From Corynebacterium kroppenstedtii (GTDB taxonomy: Bacteria; Actinomycetota; Actinomycetes; Mycobacteriales; Mycobacteriaceae): a stretch of DNA of 38,252 nt. Below, one piece after another: positions 16,635 through 25,403 of the stretch. The notes beneath the pieces were generated by a model, which searched no databases, was not told the origin of the DNA, and saw nothing but the letters and a program-made list of their open reading frames with translations. The stretch is from positions 1-38,252 of the forward strand of contig NZ_QFRA01000018.1 of NCBI RefSeq assembly GCF_003243515.1. Direction: 5' to 3'. A program made the translations under genes and the position numbers. The stretch's first letter is position 1; the number at the start of each line of letters is the position of its first letter.

Positions 16635-17089
16635 AGTACATACGCTTAAGAACACAGAGTCGGAGCCGCTCGACGTGAAGCGAGGTACGTAGGTTATACT
16701 GGGCGGTCGATCCAGCTCGTTGCGCACATGAGTGACTCTGGCTGCACTACACCTTCACCACGCTCAGGCCACATCCTGGGCGTGTGACGCGATCGTCAAT
16801 TGCCATCTCGCGGGGTCAACCCGCGTCGGCGACGCGCTATCTGGGGTAGGTGCCGGCGCTTGACATGCGGAAACAGTCAAATCTGTGCGCAGCACCAATC
16901 GAAATCTTCATCGATCAGGAAGGGCCATGTGGACATTATCGAGCAACCCCGAGTAGTCGCATTGACGTCAATCGGGAGATCGCAAGATAGGGAGACCACC
17001 TCTGTCGGCCAGGAACCGAGTCTTCATGGAACTCTAGGAATAACCACGGCGCGCACAAGGTTTAATGACGGTGAAGGGGCAAAGCGATA
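16635..17089 (+). promoter_or_regulatory. Long upstream region of sigA
   Basis: About 455 bases with no convincing gene. TATACT at 16695-16700 is a good -10 and would give a leader of roughly 380 nt. A hairpin with a perfect 6-bp stem lies at 16809-16825 (CGCGGG / CCCGCG, 5-nt loop). TTGACA at 16860-16865 looks like a -35, but no good -10 follows. The leader is long enough for post-transcriptional control, though I recognise no known riboswitch. Confidence 0.4.
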
Positions 17090-18907
17090 GTGGAGACAGC
17101 GAAAACAGGCATGACTGAAACACCGAAAAAGGCTGTAGCCAAAAAAGCGGCCACGAAAAAGACGGCGGCTAAGAAAACTGCTGCGAAGAAGACCGCGGCA
17201 AAGAAAGCCACAGTGAAGAAGACTGCTGCGAATAAGGTAGCCAAGAAGCAGGCCTCGGCATCATCTGCCCTCCACGAAGATACGTCGGCAGCTGCGGACG
17301 AGTCTTCTTCATCGTCCCAGGGAAAGGCTGCTCAGAAGAAGTCCACCGCAAAGAAGGCAACTAAGCGGACAGCAGCTAAGAAGTCGTCGGCAAAGAAGAC
17401 CGCCGCCAAGAAAACGGCTGCAAAGAAGACTGCAGCTAAGAAGTCAACGACGAAGAAATCCACCGCTAAGAAAACGCCGTCGAAGAAATCAGCTGCGAAA
17501 AAGACCACAAAGACTGCCAATAAGCGATCGTCCGCAAGCCGTAAGTCCACCAAGGACACCGCCGCCGAGAAGAATACCGACGTAATCACGTCGGATGATC
17601 AGGTTGTCGACGAACATCCTGATCAGGATGCGTCGAATGGTGCGGATACTGATCTCCATCACGATGGGGACGATTTCGAACTGCATGATATCGATGATGA
17701 TGACATCGATACGGATCACTCCGACCTAGATGATGATCTCGCTGACGACGTCGACCACGATGATCTCGAGCACGATGATGACCTCGACAGTGACGACTTA
17801 GACGACGAGTCGGGACTGGACGAGGACGAGATGGACGACGACCACTCGAGCTCGCCTATTAAACGCACTAATGATTCGTCAACTGACGACAATGATGACG
17901 ATGACGATAGCGATAATGGCAACTTCGTGTGGGACGAGGATGAGTCGGCAGCGCTTCGCCAAGCTCGGAAAGATGCTGAGCTGACGGCCTCCGCGGATTC
18001 CGTCCGCGCTTACCTGAAACAAATCGGTAAGGTCGCGCTGCTTAACGCAGAACAAGAGGTATCCCTCGCGCAACGTATTGAGGCTGGCTTATACGCGAAC
18101 CACAAGTTTGAGGAGCTCAAGGCGAGCAACACGAAGCTTAGCCCGGCGCAATCGCGAGACCTGCGCTCTATTGCTCGTGATGGCCGCAAAGCAAAGAACC
18201 ATTTGCTGGAAGCCAACCTTCGTCTTGTCGTGTCCTTAGCTAAGCGCTACACGGGCCGTGGAATGGCCTTCCTCGACCTTATTCAGGAAGGCAACTTAGG
18301 TCTGATCCGTGCCGTCGAAAAGTTCGACTACACGAAAGGCTACAAGTTCTCCACGTACGCAACGTGGTGGATTAGGCAGGCCATTACGCGCGCGATGGCT
18401 GATCAAGCTCGGACAATTCGTATTCCCGTCCACATGGTGGAGGTCATTAACAAGCTTGGTCGTATCCAGCGTGAGCTTCTGCAGGACCTGGGCCGCGAAC
18501 CAACGCCCGAGGAATTGGCCCGCGAAATGGACATTACCGAGGACAAAGTCCTGGAAATCCAGCAGTATGCTCGCGAACCGATTTCTCTGGACCAGACCAT
18601 CGGCGACGAAGGCGATAGCCAGCTCGGTGACTTCATCGAAGACTCCGAAGCCGTCGTGGCTGTCGACGCGGTCTCCTTCACCCTCCTCCAAGACCAGCTT
18701 CAGGATGTTCTCAAGACCCTGACTGAGCGAGAAGCAGGAGTTGTTCGGCTTCGCTTCGGCCTCACGGATGGGATGCCGCGAACATTGGATGAGATCGGCC
18801 AAGTCTACGGCGTGACCCGTGAACGCATCCGCCAGATCGAATCGAAGACAATGTCGAAGCTGCGTCACCCGTCACGTTCACAGGTTCTCCGGGATTATCT
18901 CGACTAG
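17090..18907 (+). CDS. sigA: Primary RNA polymerase sigma factor SigA
   Basis: A 605-residue group 1 sigma factor. The second half holds regions 1.2 to 4.2: SADSVRAYLKQIGKVALLN (about residue 302), RLVVSLAKRYTGRGM, FSTYATWWIRQAITRAMADQ (region 2.3-2.4) and GVTRERIRQIESKTMSKLRH (region 4.2). The first 300 residues are unusual. About 8-165 is a Lys/Ala-rich, histone-H1-like tract with many KKTAAKK and KKSTAKK units; about 165-285 is extremely Asp-rich. Corynebacterial SigA proteins usually total about 500 residues, so this N-terminus is long. The GTG at 17090 has GAAGGGG 10 nt upstream; the ATG at 17111 is an alternative. Confidence 0.95.
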   Translation: METAKTGMTETPKKAVAKKAATKKTAAKKTAAKKTAAKKATVKKTAANKVAKKQASASSALHEDTSAAADESSSSSQGKAAQKKSTAKKATKRTAAKKSSAKKTAAKKTAAKKTAAKKSTTKKSTAKKTPSKKSAAKKTTKTANKRSSASRKSTKDTAAEKNTDVITSDDQVVDEHPDQDASNGADTDLHHDGDDFELHDIDDDDIDTDHSDLDDDLADDVDHDDLEHDDDLDSDDLDDESGLDEDEMDDDHSSSPIKRTNDSSTDDNDDDDDSDNGNFVWDEDESAALRQARKDAELTASADSVRAYLKQIGKVALLNAEQEVSLAQRIEAGLYANHKFEELKASNTKLSPAQSRDLRSIARDGRKAKNHLLEANLRLVVSLAKRYTGRGMAFLDLIQEGNLGLIRAVEKFDYTKGYKFSTYATWWIRQAITRAMADQARTIRIPVHMVEVINKLGRIQRELLQDLGREPTPEELAREMDITEDKVLEIQQYAREPISLDQTIGDEGDSQLGDFIEDSEAVVAVDAVSFTLLQDQLQDVLKTLTEREAGVVRLRFGLTDGMPRTLDEIGQVYGVTRERIRQIESKTMSKLRHPSRSQVLRDYLD

Positions 18908-18940
18908 TCTGCGCACATTAACGCGCGCACATTGCTTAGT

Positions 18941-18977
18941 GTCGCCCGCATCCAACCCACAGGATGATGCGGGCGAC
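18941..18977. terminator. Hairpin between sigA and the convergent helicase
   Basis: A perfect 12-bp GC-rich stem (GTCGCCCGCATC / GATGCGGGCGAC) with a 13-nt loop, 34 bp after the sigA stop and 66 bp from the helicase stop. It has no U-tract, but stem stability and position suggest it ends transcription on both sides. Confidence 0.6.
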
Positions 18978-19042
18978 AAGGTATATCAAGCCTCAAAGCA
19001 CCGTCCATGCAGGCAATATACGACGGCCTAGCGCCACGCAGA

Positions 19043-20770
19043 TCACCACTTGCGCAGATAATTAATTCGGCTCCGCAGCTGGTCAGCGGTGCATAACGCT
19101 GTTTGCGGTCCCCCGCATGCCTGCCGGACTTCGTTGTGCACCTGCCCGTGCGGACGGCCGGTTCGCGCGGCAGAGATAGAGACCAACGCGTTAAGTTCTT
19201 TCCGTAGGCGCGGAAGATCGTCAATCACACCGCGACTGCTCTCGGGGTTGTGGCGATTGTCATCCCCCTCGCCATCGCGCGGATCGTGGAACCGCCGCCG
19301 TGCTTCATCGGCTTTCTTCTTCTCCCGCTCCCGAGCTTTCAACTGCTCTTGCTGATGGTTTTGCAGCAGTTGCCTCATCTGGTCCGCATTCAGCAGACCC
19401 GGGAGCCCCAGGTACTCTGCTTCCTCTTCAGACCCCGATAATGTACCGGTGCCATAGGATGAACCGTCATAAATGAGGTGGTCCAGTTCAGCGTCTGCGC
19501 CGAGCGACTCGTACTTCTTAAGATCGTCCGGTTCGGACTCAGTTTTGTTAGCTTGCGCCACCAACTCATCATCCCAACCCTCATTGGGCCGGTGGGGTTT
19601 TCCCAAAACATGGTTGCGTTCAGCTTCCATTTGGGACGCCAAGTCCAAGAGCACCGGGATCGATGGTAAGAAAATTGACGCTGTTTCACCGGGGACGCGA
19701 GCGCGAACAAATCGCCCTACAGCCTGCGCAAAAAATAGAGGGGTCGATGACGATGTCGCGTACACGCCGACAGCGAGGCGAGGCACATCGACGCCTTCTG
19801 ACACCATGCGAACAGCAACCAGCCACCGCTCAGTAGATCGAGAATACTCTTCGATTTTACGAGAGGATCCGGGCTCGTCAGACAGAACAACAGTCACCGG
19901 TTCTCCCGACAAGCGCTCAAGAATCTTCGCGTAGGCACGCGCCGTCTTTGTGTCCGTGGCTATGACGAGCCCTCCAGCGTCGGGAATGGCACGTCGGTAC
20001 TCTTTGAGACGGATATCGGCGGCACGCAGAACCGATGGAATCCATTGCCCCTTAGGGTCAAGAGCAGTTTTCCACGCCTTGGCCGTGTGCTCGGCGCTGA
20101 GGGGTTCGCCTAGCCTGGCTGCAAACTCCTCCCCTGCACTATCTCGCCACCGCGCTTCCCCGGAATACGCCATGAACACGACGGGACGCACGACACCGTC
20201 CCGCAAGGCGTGGGAGTATCCGTAGGTGTAATCCGCCCGGGATACCTGGCGGCCTTCTCCGTCTTCGATATACCGCACAAACGGGATGGGAGCATCGTCG
20301 GAACGAAATGGCGTACCCGTCAGCTCGAGGCGCTTCGCGGAATCGGAGTAGGCATAGCGGATTCCGTCGCCCCAACTCTTCGCATCTCCGCCATGGTGGA
20401 TCTCGTCCATGATGACCAGGGACTTTGTCCTCGTCGCCAAGGAGTTGTGTTTAAACGGGTGCATCGAAACCTGAGCGTAAGTGACCACCATCCCGTCGAA
20501 AACAGGGTTGAGGGTCCCCGCCGAGTTCGTGAAGTTGGCATCCAGCGCAATCCCCATCCGCGAAGCGGCGTCGGCCCACTGATGTTTCAAGTGCTCCGTG
20601 GGAACAACCACGATGATGCGGTTGACAGCTCTCCTATCAAGGAGGCGCCGAGCAAGGGTCAGTGCGAAGGTTGTTTTGCCTGCTCCCGGCGTTGCTACTG
20701 CTAGAAAATCGTCCGGATCTGCGTCAAAGTACTGGGAGAGCGCAGCTTGCTGCCATTCGCGGAGTTTCAC
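19043..20770 (-). CDS. DEAD/DEAH-box helicase (superfamily 2)
   Basis: A 575-residue SF2 helicase-like ATPase. Motif I is ATPGAGKTT (residues 27-34), motif II is DEIH (122-125), motif III is ELTGTPFRSDD, and VRMVSEGVDVPRLAVGVYAT with QAVGRFVRAR are motifs V and VI. The C-terminal part is charged (KAREREKKKADEARRRFHD, a probable coiled coil) and ends with a conserved block with RTGRPHGQVHNEVRQACGG. Its nucleic-acid substrate is unknown; the fold resembles UvrB/type III restriction helicases, but no methylase or nuclease partner is near. The GTG start overlaps the DUF3039 stop by 4 nt (GTGA), so the two are translationally coupled. Confidence 0.88.
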   Translation of the reverse strand: MKLREWQQAALSQYFDADPDDFLAVATPGAGKTTFALTLARRLLDRRAVNRIIVVVPTEHLKHQWADAASRMGIALDANFTNSAGTLNPVFDGMVVTYAQVSMHPFKHNSLATRTKSLVIMDEIHHGGDAKSWGDGIRYAYSDSAKRLELTGTPFRSDDAPIPFVRYIEDGEGRQVSRADYTYGYSHALRDGVVRPVVFMAYSGEARWRDSAGEEFAARLGEPLSAEHTAKAWKTALDPKGQWIPSVLRAADIRLKEYRRAIPDAGGLVIATDTKTARAYAKILERLSGEPVTVVLSDEPGSSRKIEEYSRSTERWLVAVRMVSEGVDVPRLAVGVYATSSSTPLFFAQAVGRFVRARVPGETASIFLPSIPVLLDLASQMEAERNHVLGKPHRPNEGWDDELVAQANKTESEPDDLKKYESLGADAELDHLIYDGSSYGTGTLSGSEEEAEYLGLPGLLNADQMRQLLQNHQQEQLKAREREKKKADEARRRFHDPRDGEGDDNRHNPESSRGVIDDLPRLRKELNALVSISAARTGRPHGQVHNEVRQACGGPQTALCTADQLRSRINYLRKW

Positions 20771-21006
20771 CGTCGGCGCAGCCCCCGATAAATGCGCTCA
20801 CATTCCGGGCACACCGGCGAGCCCGGCTTGGCTTGCTTGGTGACGGGAAAAGTTTCCCCACACAATGCCACCACGTAGTTACCATTCACAGCTGATTCCA
20901 CTATCTGATTCTTCTTCACGTAGTGAAAGTACTTTGGTGTGTCCGAATCAGTTGTTTGCTCTTCGGTCTTGGTGCGTTCAATCGTGGTTGTCTGCGGTGT
21001 TGTCAC
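20767..21006 (-). CDS. DUF3039 small zinc-binding protein
   Basis: A 79-residue actinobacterial DUF3039 protein of unknown function. After a Thr-rich variable N-terminus come the conserved FHYVKKNQIVESAVNG, VVALCGETFPV and VCPECERIYRGL segments; one His and three Cys (C plus CPEC) form a likely zinc site. It overlaps the helicase start by 4 nt, so the pair probably acts together. The start is GTG with no clear ribosome site; TTGACG lies upstream on the minus strand, but its spacing to a -10 is poor. Confidence 0.85.
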   Translation of the reverse strand: MTTPQTTTIERTKTEEQTTDSDTPKYFHYVKKNQIVESAVNGNYVVALCGETFPVTKQAKPGSPVCPECERIYRGLRRR

Positions 21007-21142
21007 GGTTCAATCATGCCTTATACGTCAAGTCAGGTGGAGAGTCCCGAGCCACCCCATGTGAGGTCCGGGAATCCAGATTGCCGGTTAGGAGCTATCT
21101 ACCCTACCGCTAACGCTTCGTGATCGCAGTCGAGGGGCTACG

Positions 21143-21625
21143 GTGGGGAGTATGTTCCACCGACGCAAGCACGTCGCACTTATTACCGACGCCCAGAGGT
21201 CGCCAGTTGAGGATTGGCACCGTAGGCGGCGTGAGTATGCTGTCTTGCAGGGATCGCGTATCCCGTTCCTCTTGCTCGCCGCGTTGGCATACATGCTGTT
21301 GCACAACTTGGTGTTGGCGGCCATTTTTACTGTGATCTCTGTCCCTCTTCCATGGATCGCGGTCGTGATAGCTAATGCCGTGGGTGAAACTCACGATCCG
21401 AGGAAGCCACAGGTGTATAAGCCTGCGGTGAATAGGGACACCTATTACGCATTTAACGGTCTTGTCGACGGAGAACGCGCCCGTGAGTTGGTCGCGGGAA
21501 GCGAACAAGCTGCATCACGTGACTCCGATGAATCAGGGGCAGCCGTTGATTCAAGGACAACGACGGTAGATGTTGACCCTGGCGAGACCGAGCAGAGTAA
21601 CGCTGATCCCAACACGACCATGTAA
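21143..21625 (+). CDS. DUF3099 membrane protein
   Basis: A 160-residue actinobacterial DUF3099 protein, function unknown. The conserved opening is ALITDAQRSPVEDWHRRRRE, followed by two adjacent transmembrane helices (about 36-78: IPFLLLAALAYMLLHNLVL, then AIFTVISVPLPWIAVVIAN) and the family block ETHDPRKPQVYKP. The C-terminal 50 residues are acidic and variable. GAGGGG lies 5 nt before the GTG at 21143; the ATG at 21152 is the alternative start. It is divergent from DUF3039, as is usual for this pair. Confidence 0.85.
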   Translation: MGSMFHRRKHVALITDAQRSPVEDWHRRRREYAVLQGSRIPFLLLAALAYMLLHNLVLAAIFTVISVPLPWIAVVIANAVGETHDPRKPQVYKPAVNRDTYYAFNGLVDGERARELVAGSEQAASRDSDESGAAVDSRTTTVDVDPGETEQSNADPNTTM

Positions 21626-21659
21626 TCGTCCAGCGCAGCGTGCGATATCCACGTTTCTT

Positions 21660-21758
21660 CACTTAGGATTTTCACTTAAGTTTTTTCTGATCTACCCGCA
21701 CTTTAAGTGCTCATATGTAATCCGCTCGCACCGTTAGCGCTTCATGTGCTTTAGGTGC
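21660..21758. repeat. Cluster of short CACTT/AAGTG repeats before the methyltransferase gene
   Basis: Four related short elements occur in 100 bp: CACTTAG (21660), CACTTAAG (21673), GCACTTTAAGTGC (21698-21710, a perfect 6-bp inverted repeat with one central base) and GTGCTTTAGGTGC (21746-21758). They sit in the promoter region of the methyltransferase-dtd pair and could be operator sites of an unknown regulator. Confidence 0.35.
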
Positions 21759-21794
21759 TTCACGCTCTGATGAAAGGTTGGAGAACAGACCACA

Positions 21795-23396
21795 ATGGTG
21801 AGCACGCTACCTGATATCTCCGAACTGCCGCGCTACGCCACATCCCTCGCGAAACGGCTGAAAGAACTCGGCTATTCGTCGTCGGGCTTGCACCGTGTTC
21901 TCGGCGATGATGGTCTGGCAGCCTTGGATCGGCACGAACCCGCCGCTGTTGCTTTCGCCTGCAATCGCTTTGAGCATCAAACCCCGAATGAGCATGATCG
22001 CCGCCTCGCCCGCGCGGTACGGTTACTCATTCTTCGCGAACCACAACCGCGCGACATGTTCGTCGACACTTTCGTCGACAGTTTCTTCGCCGACGCTCTC
22101 TCTGCCGGCGTTATCGTCGGCGAACCCGATACAGATCCAGAGCATTTTCGCATTGCAATTGATATCCGCCCTCTGCACGTCGGCTCGTCGGAAAGCTCTG
22201 ACTTCCTCGTTTTTAGCGATGCCGACGCCTCGATGGTTGATCATTCGGCCGGTCCCGACCACGTCGTGGGCGTGGGTGCTGCGTCGCGGTCACTTCTTCA
22301 GGCAACGGGTACGTCCCGCGCCGGCTCAGTTTTAGATTTAGGGACCGGGTCCGGTGTCCAAATTATGGGCCAGTGGGGACAAGTCGACTCGGTGACGGCA
22401 ACGGACGTCAGCCCGCGCGCTCTCCTCTTCGCTGAAGCTACGTGCGCTGCGGCCGACGTTGTTTCGACCGCCGAGTCACGTACGAAGGTGGAGTTCAAAC
22501 AGGGCTCGTGGTTCGACCCCGTCCGTAACCAGACATTCGATCGCATCATCGCGAATCCGCCTTTTGTGGTGGGACCACCAACGTTGCGCCACGTCTATCG
22601 CGATTCTGGAATGGAGCTCGACGGCGCCACCGCTAAGCTCGTTCGCGGCATTCCGGAGCACCTGGCCGCTCATGGTCAGGCATGTGTGTTGGGCGCGTGG
22701 ATCCACTCAGATGACCAGGCCTGGCAAGCACGGGTAGCGTCGTGGATTCCGGACCATGGTTATCGTGCATGGGTGTTGGAGCGTGATTGCGTCGATCCCC
22801 TACATTATGTGGGCACGTGGATTAAGGACGAGTCTCTCGATCCTCGCAGTGAGCTCGGCCGATCGCAATCAGAGGCTTGGATTGACTATATGGATCAGGC
22901 CGGCGTGACAGGAATCGGTATTGGTTTTATCGCGATGACTCCGATTGATCCTGAGAAAAACTCTGAGGTTGTGTGTGAGGAATTCACTCAGCCGTACACT
23001 GGCCCTCTCGGCCCGGAGATTGAGGAGTATTTCCGACGCTGTGCTTGGCTTGATGCTCGTACTCCCGACGAGATCCTGGACAGTCGGTTTAGTGTCAGGC
23101 CCGGTCTAGCCCTGGAAAAAGTTTCTCTCGCCGAGCCGGAGGCGGACTCCACGTTTACCGACGTCGTCACGCGAGTCACGAGGACCGACGGGCCACGTTT
23201 CTCCCACGAGATCGATGACGACGTCCTGCGCATCCTCCGCGGTTTAAATTCGAATGGATTGTCGGCGCGCGATGTGTGCGAGATTGCCGAACTCGTTACC
23301 CCTACTACAGAAGCCCAGAACCTGGCCGACCAATTTCTCCCTATTCTTGTCGACGCCATTCGCCACGGGCTTGTTATACCTGGAGATCTTGAATGA
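21795..23396 (+). CDS. HemK-like class I SAM-dependent methyltransferase
   Basis: A 533-residue protein with an N-terminal helical domain (about 1-145), a central class I methyltransferase domain with VLDLGTGSGVQIMGQWG (motif I) and DRIIANPPFVVGPP (NPPF catalytic motif, as in N5-glutamine and N6-adenine methyltransferases), and a C-terminal domain of about 200 residues. The NPPF motif argues for methylation of an amide or exocyclic amine, on protein or RNA; the target is not known. The family is conserved in actinobacteria. GGAGA precedes the ATG by about 10 nt. Its stop overlaps the dtd start (ATGA), so the two are co-translated. Confidence 0.83.
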   Translation: MVSTLPDISELPRYATSLAKRLKELGYSSSGLHRVLGDDGLAALDRHEPAAVAFACNRFEHQTPNEHDRRLARAVRLLILREPQPRDMFVDTFVDSFFADALSAGVIVGEPDTDPEHFRIAIDIRPLHVGSSESSDFLVFSDADASMVDHSAGPDHVVGVGAASRSLLQATGTSRAGSVLDLGTGSGVQIMGQWGQVDSVTATDVSPRALLFAEATCAAADVVSTAESRTKVEFKQGSWFDPVRNQTFDRIIANPPFVVGPPTLRHVYRDSGMELDGATAKLVRGIPEHLAAHGQACVLGAWIHSDDQAWQARVASWIPDHGYRAWVLERDCVDPLHYVGTWIKDESLDPRSELGRSQSEAWIDYMDQAGVTGIGIGFIAMTPIDPEKNSEVVCEEFTQPYTGPLGPEIEEYFRRCAWLDARTPDEILDSRFSVRPGLALEKVSLAEPEADSTFTDVVTRVTRTDGPRFSHEIDDDVLRILRGLNSNGLSARDVCEIAELVTPTTEAQNLADQFLPILVDAIRHGLVIPGDLE

Positions 23397-23869
23397 AAGC
23401 CGTAGTCACGCGTGTTCGTTCCGCGTCCATTGTTGTTTATGATTCAGTGGTTGGATCCATCCCAGACTCGGATGTGGGAGGACTCCTTGTTCTTATTGGG
23501 GTAGCCACCGGAGATACCTCAGCCACAGCCCGAGCTATGTCAGAAAAGCTGGCTCGGCTGCGGATCTTTGAGGGTTCGACGGCTGACGGGCGCCCCACTG
23601 AGGTCTCTGCGCTCGACGTCAATGCGCCCATGCTTGTTGTGTCACAGTTCACCTTGATGGGTGATACTTCCCATGGCCGACGCCCGTCGTGGTCTGCTGC
23701 GGCGAAACCAGCCGAGGCTGAACCCATCTTCAACACATGCGTAGAGGAGCTTCGCGACCGTGGGCTTAGCGTCGATACGGGAGTGTTCGGCGCCTATATG
23801 GCCGTCGAGTCGGTCAATGATGGCCCGTTTACCGTTCTCGTCAATATTCCGAGTGGAGATCGCTCGTAG
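23393..23869 (+). CDS. dtd: D-aminoacyl-tRNA deacylase
   Basis: A 158-residue DTD enzyme, which hydrolyses D-aminoacyl-tRNA and so protects translation from D-amino acids. The family hallmarks are VVSQFTLMGD with GRRPSW after it, and VNDGPFTVLV near the C-terminus, where the Gly-Pro motif gives chiral selection; the common form is NxGPVT, here with Phe for Val. Length and start are typical. It overlaps the methyltransferase gene by 4 nt. Confidence 0.95.
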   Translation: MKAVVTRVRSASIVVYDSVVGSIPDSDVGGLLVLIGVATGDTSATARAMSEKLARLRIFEGSTADGRPTEVSALDVNAPMLVVSQFTLMGDTSHGRRPSWSAAAKPAEAEPIFNTCVEELRDRGLSVDTGVFGAYMAVESVNDGPFTVLVNIPSGDRS

Positions 23870-24251
23870 TCGGTTAATCACCATGGAAGCCCAGTCACGC
23901 CGGCAACCCCAAATTAGGGGTAGGCGGAAGCGGGGGAGTCAATTCTGGCGTATAGAGCATTTACCAGCACTTTTGCGGACGTAAATCACACTCATGTGAC
24001 TTCAAACCCCGTCACACACGATGCCTATCCGCCCCCAACGGTGGACCAAGAGCCACGCGAAAAACTGCTTATGGAACCTTTTCACCGACCCATGCGTTGG
24101 ACTAACTGAATGCGATCGTGACAGCTCGGCATTCTGTAGGGACGTCAATCAGGTGGCGTTCGACAATATACGTCGACATCCCCACCCCGTCTCAACCGGC
24201 CGTCACATTGCACCGCTATCGCGACACCGAGCGCAGTTAAGGAGCCAGCAC
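23870..24251 (+). promoter_or_regulatory. Upstream region of sigB
   Basis: About 380 bases with no convincing gene. A short hairpin at 23906-23921 (ACCCC / GGGGT, 6-nt loop) may end dtd transcription. The SigH-type promoter at 24073-24100 lies about 150 bp before sigB. The frame open from 24021 into sigB is not family-like and is rejected as coding. Confidence 0.5.
24073..24100 (+). promoter_or_regulatory. SigH/ECF-type promoter of sigB
   Basis: GGAAC (24073-24077) and CGTTGG (24095-24100) are 17 bp apart. This matches the GGAA(C/T) and (C/T)GTT elements of SigH-class promoters of Corynebacterium and Mycobacterium, where sigB is a known SigH target. Transcription would begin near 24106, giving a leader of about 145 nt. 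Confidence 0.65.
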
Positions 24252-25232
24252 ATGGACGAAGCGCACGTCAGTACGACAACCGAAGTTAATGGTGATCCTG
24301 GCCGGCGGGCCAACAACAATGAAAATCCTTCAGCTGATTTAGTTCGGGTTTATCTCAACGGAATTGGCCGTACCGCACTTCTTAACGCGGAAGACGAAGT
24401 CGAGCTTTCGCAACGGATTGAAGCTGGCCTCTACGCACAACATCTCCTTGAATCTGACGAACAGTTCACTCCGTCGAAGAAGCGGGATCTCAAGGCTATC
24501 GCTAAAGACGGGCGCGCTGCACGAGCTCACCTTTTGGAGGCCAACCTCCGACTCGTCGTCTCATTAGCAAAGCGCTACACGGGGCGTGGAATGCCTCTCC
24601 TCGACCTCATTCAAGAGGGGAACTTGGGCCTCATTCGCGCCGTCGAAAAGTTCGATTACACCAAGGGCTTTAAGTTTTCGACGTACGCGACATGGTGGAT
24701 TCGACAAGCCATTACGCGCGGGATGGCCGACCAGTCCCGAACAATTCGCCTTCCTGTCCACCTCGTCGAGCAAGTGAACAAGCTCTCCCGCATTAAGCGT
24801 GAGATGTACCAGCACTTGGGCAGGGAAGCTACCAATGAGGAGCTCGCGGAAGAGTCTGGTATCGACGAATCAAAGATCGATCTTCTTCTGAAGCAGTCCC
24901 GCGACCCGGTGAGCCTGGATATGCCGGTCGGAACGGATGAAGAGGCACCGCTGGGAGACTTCATTGAGGACTCCGAAGCAACTGATGCGGAAGAAGCCGT
25001 CGTAGCATCTCTCCGCCACTCCGACATTAGAACTGTTTTGGCCACCTTAGAGAAGAGGGAGCAAGACGTCATTCGTCTCCGCTTTGGTCTCGACGACGGT
25101 GTCCCCCGGACCCTTGATCAGATTGGTCGCGAGTTTGGGCTCTCTCGTGAGCGGGTCCGCCAAATTGAACGTGAGGTCATGGCGAAGCTCCGAAAAGGAG
25201 AGCGTGCGGATAAGTTGCGGTCTTATGCTTAA
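24252..25232 (+). CDS. sigB: Sigma factor SigB (principal-like, group 2)
   Basis: A 326-residue non-essential principal-like sigma factor used in corynebacteria in stress and the transition to stationary phase. It has region 1.2 (ADLVRVYLNGIGRTALLN), region 2 (RLVVSLAKRYTGRGMPLLD, then FSTYATWWIRQAITRGMADQ), region 3 and region 4.2 (GLSRERVRQIEREVMAKLRK). It is closely similar to the C-terminal half of SigA but has only about 35 variable residues at the N-terminus. AAGGAG stands 7 nt before the ATG at 24252, which fixes the start. The order sigB-dtxR is the known corynebacterial one. Confidence 0.95.
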   Translation: MDEAHVSTTTEVNGDPGRRANNNENPSADLVRVYLNGIGRTALLNAEDEVELSQRIEAGLYAQHLLESDEQFTPSKKRDLKAIAKDGRAARAHLLEANLRLVVSLAKRYTGRGMPLLDLIQEGNLGLIRAVEKFDYTKGFKFSTYATWWIRQAITRGMADQSRTIRLPVHLVEQVNKLSRIKREMYQHLGREATNEELAEESGIDESKIDLLLKQSRDPVSLDMPVGTDEEAPLGDFIEDSEATDAEEAVVASLRHSDIRTVLATLEKREQDVIRLRFGLDDGVPRTLDQIGREFGLSRERVRQIEREVMAKLRKGERADKLRSYA

Positions 25233-25305
25233 GTGCTGGGATGCTTATCTCGCATTCTGGCTTTTAGCGTACCCACATTTATTGTCAGCGAAAGTGGGTA
25301 AAAAC

Positions 25306-25330
25306 GCCCCGGGGAAATATTTCCCGGGGC
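25306..25330 (+). terminator. Terminator between sigB and dtxR
   Basis: An 8-bp GC-rich stem (GCCCCGGG / CCCGGGGC) continues, after one bulged G, with AAA/TTT pairing, and TCTTATGTT follows. It stands 74 bp after the sigB stop and suggests that dtxR has its own promoter. Confidence 0.7.
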
Positions 25331-25403
25331 TCTTATGTTAAGGGTAAAGTAAAAACTAGTACCGTCGTCTTGTTTATCGAACTACTTGAGAAAGGCGTCC
25401 ATC

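Noticed and set aside
16800..17090. A 96-codon plus-strand frame before sigA
   Set aside because: Composition is not protein-like, there is no ribosome site, and it covers hairpins in the sigA leader.
17140..17520. Repetitive DNA in sigA as a possible CRISPR or microsatellite
   Set aside because: The repeats are degenerate, in frame and encode Lys/Ala units; there are no spacers of constant length.
24021..24251. N-terminal extension of sigB from 24021
   Set aside because: It would start before the predicted promoter, and AAGGAG 7 nt before ATG 24252 marks the real start.
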